A stretch of DNA of 11,552 nt from JBBQSF01 sp038214085 (lineage in GTDB: Bacteria; Bacteroidota; Bacteroidia; Bacteroidales; CG2-30-32-10): contig JBBQSF010000101.1 in the NCBI GenBank assembly GCA_038214085.1, positions 1 to 11,552 on the forward strand, read 5' to 3'. A program made the position numbers and the translations under genes. Shown piece after piece: positions 7,179-11,552 of the stretch. The notes under the pieces were generated by a model that searched no databases, was not told the origin of the DNA, and worked only from the letters and a program-made list of their open reading frames with translations. The first letter of the stretch is position 1, and each line of letters starts with the position of its first letter.

Positions 7179-7736
7179 ATGAAAAAAAAAGCATCTAAAA
7201 TCTTCATGGCAGTCTTAACTTTTTTGTTACTTACTCTCAATTACGGTTGTATGAAAGAAAAACTGACCGATGAAATATTTTATACAAAAATTGCTTACAC
7301 TTTACAATTGTGCCTGGATGACATATTCAATCAAAATATAGTTGGAAAACCCGCAGGTACATGGAATAATAGTTTTTCCGGACCTATGGGAGGTATTGTT
7401 TTGATAACCGGAACCGACAGTTATGCCCCATCCGTGGGTGTTACAACAACAGATTTAACCTTTAATTTACAAAGTATACCCTACACCCATTCTGCTTCCT
7501 CAAGCAGCGAAGACTGGACTTCTGATTTAATTTTCACAGGTTCAATAACCTATAAAGGCACTTATTCTAGCAGTCAAATAAATCTTAGCCATCTTGCAAG
7601 TAATTTAACTATAAATGGTTCTTTAAAATACAATAAAAAAACAAAAAACATTAACAATTCAGGAGTTGTAACAATAAACAGATCCACTCAAATCAACGGA
7701 AATATTTTCGGGAACTCATTTACTTATGGCAATTAA
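7179..7736 (+). CDS. putative lipoprotein of unknown function
   Basis: This 185-residue exported protein has a lysine-rich start (MKKKASK), a hydrophobic core (about residues 9-20) and a lipobox-like LNYGC with Cys24 as the likely lipidated residue, followed by MKEKLTDE. The mature part is rich in Ser, Thr and Asn and is probably beta-rich, with strand-like stretches such as GGIVLITGTDSY, LIFTGSITYKGTYS and LTINGSLKYN, and an end patterned as GVVTINRST and NGNIFGNSFTYGN. I do not recognise a family. It stands alone: it is divergent from pgpH with a 281-bp gap and is followed by 554 bp of non-coding sequence. A location at the cell surface or periplasm is inferred from the lipobox. No binding or catalytic motif is seen. 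Confidence 0.8.
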   Translation: MKKKASKIFMAVLTFLLLTLNYGCMKEKLTDEIFYTKIAYTLQLCLDDIFNQNIVGKPAGTWNNSFSGPMGGIVLITGTDSYAPSVGVTTTDLTFNLQSIPYTHSASSSSEDWTSDLIFTGSITYKGTYSSSQINLSHLASNLTINGSLKYNKKTKNINNSGVVTINRSTQINGNIFGNSFTYGN

Positions 7737-7800
7737 CCTTCCTACAGCCTTATTTATTTCTTTCTAAGATGTTGTTTAAATTTTAAAACACAAAATTATT

Positions 7801-7922
7801 GTGCCCCTATTCTCAATACTTTTTCTATTGTTACGTCGAGACCGCTCCTAGAAATTAATCAATTACAAAATATAAGCGGGTATCGAGAAGCAACAATAGA
7901 AAAACTCGAATTGACGGGGCAT
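7801..7922. repeat. large imperfect inverted repeat / long hairpin
   Basis: The two arms are about 50 nt each and face each other across a loop at about 7851-7870. The outer ends pair as TGCCCC (7802-7807) with GGGGCA (7916-7921), extended by a G-U pair in RNA. The core pairs perfectly over 13 bp: TTTTTCTATTGTT (7820-7832) with AACAATAGAAAAA (7892-7904). The inner part pairs through TCGA (7836-7839 with 7883-7886), ACC and CGCT blocks, with small bulges. An internal loop separates the ends from the core. It could be a small non-autonomous mobile repeat, a structured RNA, or a degenerate long terminator. I see no clear target-site duplication. Confidence 0.65.
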
Positions 7923-7927
7923 ATAAA

Positions 7928-7945
7928 AAATTTTATATAAAATTT
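7928..7945. repeat. 18-bp AT-only perfect palindrome
   Basis: AAATTTTATATAAAATTT reads the same on both strands. It lies 6 bp after the right arm of the large inverted repeat. It is made only of A and T, so chance is a serious alternative; a protein-binding site or a weak hairpin is possible. Confidence 0.4.
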
Positions 7946-8164
7946 AACAGTTTCTAAATCAAAAAAAAATAATAGACATTTACTGCTTTTGAATTGAGCC
8001 CAAAATGGCTGTTCCCATCAAAGTTATTTTGATTTTCAACTTTTTTCTCACTCTAACAATTATAGATTATCCAAATAATATTTTGTTGCAAGAAATTTAA
8101 TAAAACAGATTCAATAACAACAATTCAAAATGGAAAGGTTATTTCTTTTCAATCTATGATGATA

Positions 8165-8193
8165 TTTTAGCGCTAATTTTATTTAGGCTAAAA
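8165..8193. terminator. hairpin, possible terminator
   Basis: The left arm TTTTAGC (8165-8171), one unpaired G (8172) and CTAA (8173-8176) pair with TTAG (8183-8186) and GCTAAAA (8187-8193), leaving a 6-nt loop TTTTAT. That is an 11-bp stem with one bulge. There is no long U-tract on either strand beyond the stem's own terminal T or A run. It lies far (about 430 bp) from the lipoprotein stop, so the terminator role is uncertain. Confidence 0.35.
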
Positions 8194-8232
8194 GTATAAA
8201 TAGAAATCATTAAAAAAATAATTAAAAATATG

Positions 8233-8264
8233 TTGTAAATATTGACCGATAATTAGTAAAATTG
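8233..8264 (+). promoter_or_regulatory. weak promoter candidate for the NlpC/P60-DUF3298 unit
   Basis: The -7 box TAAAATTG at 8257-8264 has one mismatch to TAnnTTTG. A TTG -33 core lies at 8233-8235 with a 21-bp spacer. Transcription would begin near 8270, giving a leader of about 20 nt that contains a purine-rich AGAAAGGGAAAAA just before the ATG at 8291. That run is unusual for this window and could act as a ribosome-binding site. Confidence 0.35.
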
Positions 8265-8290
8265 CAAAATATTTCAGAAAGGGAAAAATT

Positions 8291-9070
8291 ATGCGGTATG
8301 GAATGTGTAATTTGAGTGTTGTTCCTGTTAGAGCCGAGTCATCAAATCGGAGCGAAATGGTTACTCAATTACTTTTTGGTGAATTATTCGAAATTATTGA
8401 CAAAACCGACGATTGGGTTTTCATAAAACTTGTGTATGACAATTATCAGGGCTGGATTGATGCAAAACAATATCTGCCATTATATAATGAGACTTTCGAA
8501 AAACTAAATGAATGCACACCCAACGTTACTTTGGATATCGTTGAAATTATCCACGATGAAAAACGCGATATGATTTTCCCTATAGTATTGGGGAGTACGC
8601 TGCCATTCGTGATCAATAATAATTTTTATATCGAAAATGATAAGTTTTCGTTTGAAGGCAATGTTCGTACATTCCGCGATGCAGTTACACCCGATATTGT
8701 TATAGAAAATGCCTTAATGTATCTAGATGCTCCTTACCTATGGGGCGGCCGCTCGCCTTTCGGTATCGATTGTTCAGGATTTGTACAAATGGTTTTTAAA
8801 TTAAGTGGAATAAGGCTTAAGCGTGATGCCATAGAACAAGCAACTCAGGGTGAAACCATTGATTTTATTAATGAAGCAACGCCAGGTTGTTTGGCCTTTT
8901 TTGACAATGAAGAAGAAATGATTACTCATGTTGGAATTATTTTGGAAAACAACCAGATTATTCATTCTTCGGGTCGTGTTCGCATTGACAATATTGACCA
9001 TCAAGGAATCTACAACAATCAGCTCAAAAAATATACTCACAAGCTACGTCTGATTAAAAAAATTATTTAA
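8291..9070 (+). CDS. SH3b + NlpC/P60 cysteine peptidase (C40, YkfC-like)
   Basis: This 259-residue peptidase is expected to cut the bond between D-glutamate and the diamino acid in peptidoglycan stem peptides. An N-terminal bacterial SH3-like region (about residues 8-64, VVPVRAESSNRSEMVTQLLFGE through GWID) is followed by a linker, possibly a second SH3-like fold (about 80-125). The NlpC/P60 domain follows (about 135-258). The catalytic triad is visible: Cys161 in DCSGFVQ, His213 in ITHVGI and His225 in IIHSSGR; LWGGRSPFGID precedes the cysteine as usual. There is no signal peptide, so it probably acts in the cytoplasm on imported cell-wall peptides, as proposed for YkfC-type enzymes; this is inference. 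The DUF3298 gene begins 6 bp after its stop, indicating co-transcription. Confidence 0.93.
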   Translation: MRYGMCNLSVVPVRAESSNRSEMVTQLLFGELFEIIDKTDDWVFIKLVYDNYQGWIDAKQYLPLYNETFEKLNECTPNVTLDIVEIIHDEKRDMIFPIVLGSTLPFVINNNFYIENDKFSFEGNVRTFRDAVTPDIVIENALMYLDAPYLWGGRSPFGIDCSGFVQMVFKLSGIRLKRDAIEQATQGETIDFINEATPGCLAFFDNEEEMITHVGIILENNQIIHSSGRVRIDNIDHQGIYNNQLKKYTHKLRLIKKII

Positions 9071-9076
9071 AGTTTT

Positions 9077-10219
9077 ATGAAAAAACTTTTTTTTCTGGCT
9101 GGAATTACTTCAATAATTCTTGCTCACTCTTGTTTTGCTCAAGATTTCAAAGTAACCAAAGGCTTTGTTAAATCCTATTCAGGAAACATCATTAATGAAA
9201 AAGCAGATATAAACCTCCTTATAATCCGCGATTCTGTTGTAAAAGGAACGTATTCACTGCAAAGCAATTCCATTCCGGTTAATGTTTCCGGAAAAATGAA
9301 ACACAAGAAAGATATTTATCTTAAAGAACTGAGTGAACAAACCGAACGCAATGGCGAATTTATTGGACAACTCACCGATTCAATGTTTCAGGGAAAATAT
9401 ACCGATAAAAAAAACAAAAAGAAAGGCAAATTTAGCTTTAAAGAATTTGCACCAAAGTCAGCAATGGAATTCAATGTATTTTCGCTAAGTGGAGCAAAAA
9501 AACTTTATTCATTAGAACATTCCCCAAAGTGCGAATTTCATTTTTCTTTTTTATTCCCAAAAATTTTCACCAATCAGGATGTACTGGACAGTGTTCAGAA
9601 AATTATTAAACAAACCTATTTTTACAATGCTGATAACGCTGAAACAGGTATAAATTTTACAGAAAATAATATTAACCCAGAAAAATTGCTTTTGAATCAG
9701 GCTGAATTGCTGAGCAAGGAATACTTAAAAACTTATCCTGATTCTATTGATCCAAACTTTTTTTATGGGCCGCAGGACTGGGATTATTATTTCGATATGG
9801 CAGTAGTAGAAAACCAAAATAATCTTTTGTCGCTTGTGTTTTCTGTTTATGAATATACCGGAGGTGCTCATGGAAATTACGGAAATGTTTATAAAAATAT
9901 TGACCTTCGAACCGGCAAATCAATATGGCTGAAGGATTTGTTTATTGAAGGTTACGAAGACTATTTAAACAAAAAAATTACTGAACATATAAAACTGAAT
10001 TACAAAATTGATGAAAACACTTCATTGATTAATTTTGGATTTTGGGAAGATACCATTGCCGCAAATGATAATTTTTACCTAACTTCTGGCGGCATTGGCT
10101 TTTATTTTAATCCCTACGAAATTGCACCCTATTCAATGGGAACAACTGATGTGTTTATTCCTTTTACCGAAATTAGCGGTATTTTGAAAAAAGGGAATTT
10201 GTTTTTTTTATTGAATTAA
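9077..10219 (+). CDS. exported DUF3298/DUF4163 domain protein (RsiV-like fold)
   Basis: This 380-residue protein has a signal peptide (MKKLFFLAGITSIILAHSCFA, likely cut after Ala21). A first region (about 25-125) is beta-rich with repeats of a G-x-Y/F pattern (KGTYS, GEFIGQ, QGKYTDKK, KGKFSFKE). A second part (about 145-370) matches DUF4163 then DUF3298, with YEYTGGAHGNYG at 258-269, IDLRTGKSIWLKDLF at 275-289 and GIGFYFNPYEIAPYSMG at 339-355, the last being typical of DUF3298. In Bacillus RsiV this fold binds lysozyme; here there is no TM anti-sigma part, so a sensing role is not supported. The Cys19 context (LAHSC) is a poor lipobox, so I favour a soluble exported protein. It is joined to the NlpC/P60 gene by a 6-bp gap, which hints at a cell-envelope role. 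Confidence 0.9.
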   Translation: MKKLFFLAGITSIILAHSCFAQDFKVTKGFVKSYSGNIINEKADINLLIIRDSVVKGTYSLQSNSIPVNVSGKMKHKKDIYLKELSEQTERNGEFIGQLTDSMFQGKYTDKKNKKKGKFSFKEFAPKSAMEFNVFSLSGAKKLYSLEHSPKCEFHFSFLFPKIFTNQDVLDSVQKIIKQTYFYNADNAETGINFTENNINPEKLLLNQAELLSKEYLKTYPDSIDPNFFYGPQDWDYYFDMAVVENQNNLLSLVFSVYEYTGGAHGNYGNVYKNIDLRTGKSIWLKDLFIEGYEDYLNKKITEHIKLNYKIDENTSLINFGFWEDTIAANDNFYLTSGGIGFYFNPYEIAPYSMGTTDVFIPFTEISGILKKGNLFFLLN

Positions 10220-10278
10220 TTTTCTAACGATTCAGAGAATTATTAATAGCTGAACATTCATTCTTGCAAAGAAATGAT

Positions 10279-10298
10279 AACTCAAATTAATTTGAGTT
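10279..10298. repeat. 20-bp perfect palindrome
   Basis: AACTCAAATTAATTTGAGTT is a perfect inverted repeat lying 59 bp after the DUF3298 stop and about 115 bp before the moxR transcription start region. In RNA it gives an 8-bp stem with an AAUU loop. No U-tract follows, so it is a weak terminator candidate; a binding site for a dimeric regulator is the alternative. Confidence 0.5.
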
Positions 10299-10330
10299 TG
10301 AAATAACAGCAAGGCAAACTATTATTTTCC

Positions 10331-10370
10331 TTAACAAATTTTAACGAAGCGACTAACAAATTTTAACGAA
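10331..10370 (+). promoter_or_regulatory. four phased TTAAC-type direct repeats, probable operator of moxR
   Basis: Four hexamers lie in direct order: TTAACA (10331-10336), TTAACG (10341-10346), CTAACA (10353-10358) and TTAACG (10363-10368). Starts are spaced 10, 12 and 10 bp, so all face the same side of the helix. The block is also an exact 17-bp duplication (10332-10348 and 10354-10370). It ends 6 bp before the moxR -33 box. Tandem hexamers with 4-6 bp spacers are typical sites for OmpR/PhoB-type response regulators; the B. subtilis PhoP box is TTAACA-like. The identity of the regulator is inference. Confidence 0.5.
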
Positions 10371-10376
10371 AAGATG

Positions 10377-10408
10377 TTTGGAAAACTTAATTTCATCATA
10401 TAAATTTG
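10377..10408 (+). promoter_or_regulatory. promoter for moxR
   Basis: The -33 box TTTG (10377-10380) and the -7 box TAAATTTG (10401-10408) both match the Bacteroidota consensus exactly, with a 20-bp spacer. Transcription should start near 10414, about 18 nt before the ATG at 10432. This rules against translation from the in-frame TTG at 10378, which would lie upstream of the messenger. Confidence 0.7.
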
Positions 10409-10431
10409 CAGCACTAAAAAATCAGAATATT

Positions 10432-11427
10432 ATGCAAGAAACTATTGATATCAGAGAATTGAACGAAAGAATTCAGAAAGAGAGCTCTTTTGTTGACCTG
10501 CTTACCATGGAAATGAACAAAGTGATTATTGGTCAGAAATCAATGATAGAGCGATTGCTGATTGGTTTACTTTCAAACGGACATATCCTGCTCGAGGGTG
10601 TTCCTGGTTTAGCTAAAACACTAGCAATAAAAACCCTTGCACAATCGATTAATGCTAAATTTAACCGCATTCAGTTTACGCCGGATTTGTTGCCTGCCGA
10701 CCTTATTGGCACCATGATTTACAGCCAGAAAAAAGAAGAATTTGTGGTTCGTAAAGGACCAATATTTTCGAATTTTATTCTTGCTGACGAAATAAACCGT
10801 TCTCCGGCAAAAGTTCAGAGTGCATTGCTCGAAGCTATGCAGGAACGCCAGGTTACCATTGGGGATCAGACGTTCAAGCTCGACGAACCGTTTTTGGTAC
10901 TTGCCACCCAAAACCCGATTGAACAGGAAGGAACTTATCCCCTGCCCGAAGCTCAGGTTGACAGGTTCATGCTGAAAATTGTAATTTCCTATCCGAACAA
11001 ACAGGAAGAAAAACTGATTATTCGTGAAAATTTGCAAGAATCTCTTCCTTCTCCGTCAAAAGTGCTCGAACCTGCTGATATCATTAAAGCCCGCTCAGTA
11101 GTTAGGGAAGTTTACATGGACGAAAAAATTGAAAATTACATAACAGATATTGTTTTTGCAACACGGTTTCCTGCAGAAAATAATCTTGCAAAATTTCAAA
11201 ACCTTATTAGTTACGGCGGCTCACCTCGTGCAAGTATAAATCTTGCTTTAGCTTCAAAAGCATACGCATTCCTAAAACGCAGAGGTTATGTAATTCCTGA
11301 GGACGTTAGAGCCGTTGCTCATGATGTGCTGCGTCATCGTATTGGCCTGACTTACGAAGCTGAAGCTGAGAATATCAGAACCGAAGAAATTATCAATGAA
11401 ATTTTAAACACAATTGAAGTACCTTAG
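10432..11427 (+). CDS. MoxR family AAA+ ATPase
   Basis: This 331-residue cytoplasmic ATPase belongs to the MoxR branch of AAA+ proteins, which act as chaperones for maturation of other complexes, often together with DUF58 and VWA-domain proteins. Numbering from the ATG at 10432, Walker A is GVPGLAKT at 56-63, Walker B is FILADEINR at 115-123, and sensor 1 is ATQNPIEQEGTYPLPEAQVDRF at about 158-179. The C-terminal lid contains GGSPRAS and the VRAVAHDVLRHRIGLTYEAE segment typical of the family. The start is fixed by the promoter just upstream; a longer frame from TTG 10378 would add 18 residues encoded within that promoter. After the stop there are 125 bp without a gene, so the DUF58/Bat partners that often follow are not adjacent within the window. 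Confidence 0.95.
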   Translation: MQETIDIRELNERIQKESSFVDLLTMEMNKVIIGQKSMIERLLIGLLSNGHILLEGVPGLAKTLAIKTLAQSINAKFNRIQFTPDLLPADLIGTMIYSQKKEEFVVRKGPIFSNFILADEINRSPAKVQSALLEAMQERQVTIGDQTFKLDEPFLVLATQNPIEQEGTYPLPEAQVDRFMLKIVISYPNKQEEKLIIRENLQESLPSPSKVLEPADIIKARSVVREVYMDEKIENYITDIVFATRFPAENNLAKFQNLISYGGSPRASINLALASKAYAFLKRRGYVIPEDVRAVAHDVLRHRIGLTYEAEAENIRTEEIINEILNTIEVP

Positions 11428-11510
11428 TCCTTGTGATAGTATGTTATTTTGTTATTGTGAGAATAGAGAATATAAATTGAATGAAAACGAAAGAAAACAA
11501 GCCTCAAAAA

Positions 11511-11552
11511 ATGACAAAGTATGACTAAAAATGACCATGAATGACTATTAAT
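11511..11552. repeat. ATGAC array with exact 10-bp period (continues past right edge)
   Basis: ATGAC occurs at 11511, 11521, 11531 and 11541, each exactly 10 bp after the last; the five bases between copies vary (AAAGT, TAAAA, CATGA, TATTA). The array lies 83 bp after the moxR stop and may extend beyond the window. No gene is seen in 11428-11552; short ATG frames end quickly. Confidence 0.6.

Larger units (their letters stand above)
7737..8290. other. 554-bp intergenic stretch with inverted repeats and no convincing gene
   Basis: No reading frame here looks coding. The longest ATG frame I followed (8005-8100, 31 codons, hydrophobic) has no supporting context. The stretch holds a large imperfect inverted repeat (7801-7922), an 18-bp AT-only palindrome (7928-7945), an 11-bp-stem hairpin (8165-8193) and a weak promoter before the NlpC/P60 gene (8233-8264). 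I see no tRNA and no recognisable transposase remnant. Confidence 0.7.

Noticed and set aside
7801..7922. Reading the large inverted repeat as a CRISPR or tRNA-like element
   Set aside because: There is only one inverted pair, with no regular direct repeats and spacers, and no cloverleaf with T-arm or CCA features.
8005..8100. 31-codon hydrophobic frame in the 554-bp spacer (starts MAVPIKVILIF)
   Set aside because: There is no promoter or start-site support; an AT-rich spacer gives such Ile/Leu/Phe-rich frames by chance.
8801..9040. Minus-strand frame inside the NlpC/P60 gene
   Set aside because: It lies wholly within a strongly supported coding region with its catalytic motifs on the other strand.
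10378..10431. Longer MoxR start at TTG 10378
   Set aside because: The added 18 codons lie inside the -33/-7 promoter, so they would not be on the transcript.
10621..11037. 138-codon minus-strand frame inside moxR
   Set aside because: The plus strand encodes Walker A, Walker B and sensor motifs over the same bases; the minus frame is a shadow.
1..11552. A hidden new defence, secretion or biosynthetic system
   Set aside because: Most genes fall into known housekeeping or envelope families and their grouping is ordinary; the unrecognised genes are single small exported proteins without effector, nuclease or sensor signatures.

Overview
The window looks like chromosomal DNA from a member of the Bacteroidota, probably Bacteroidales-like. 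It is AT-rich. It encodes lineage-typical proteins: a bifunctional NnrE/NnrD, a 'CCC motif'-type small membrane protein, a long LepB, a WbqC-family protein, a 7TM-HD phosphodiesterase, a YkfC-like NlpC/P60 protein, a DUF3298 protein and a MoxR ATPase. Upstream of many starts there are matches to the Bacteroidota housekeeping promoter (-7 TAnnTTTG, -33 TTG/TTTG, about 19-21 bp spacer) rather than to an E. coli-type promoter. No rRNA, tRNA, transposase, integrase, CRISPR array or defence gene is visible.

Layout. Positions 1-245 (minus) hold the 5' end of a PiT-family phosphate permease that runs off the left edge. From 3009 down to 402 (minus) lies a tight four-gene run: a DUF2752 protein, a small two-TM protein, the NAD(P)HX repair enzyme nnr, and a small exported protein. 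The gaps are 12, 16 and 6 bp, and a good promoter sits directly before the first gene, so I read it as one operon. Divergent from it, lepB (3065-4126, plus) and a WbqC-family gene (4242-4856, plus, own promoter) follow. The WbqC gene overlaps tail-to-tail by 23 bp with a pgpH-like HD phosphohydrolase gene (4834-6897, minus). Then come a serine/threonine-rich lipoprotein of unknown function (7179-7736, plus) and a 554-bp non-coding stretch containing a large imperfect inverted repeat and two smaller palindromes. A two-gene unit follows: an NlpC/P60 peptidase and an exported DUF3298/DUF4163 protein (8291-10219, plus). Last is moxR (10432-11427, plus), preceded by four phased TTAAC-type hexamers and a strong promoter. 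The right edge enters a run of ATGAC repeats with an exact 10-bp period.

Function. The genes are mostly housekeeping and cell-envelope functions: phosphate uptake, repair of hydrated NAD(P)H, signal-peptide removal, probable cyclic-di-AMP turnover, peptidoglycan peptide cleavage, and a MoxR AAA+ chaperone. They do not form one obvious pathway. I found no convincing new multi-gene system. The points that deserve a second look are mainly non-coding: the divergent promoter with both -7 boxes 6 bp from the start codons, the hairpin element at 7801-7922, the direct repeats before moxR, and the 10-bp-period array at the right edge.
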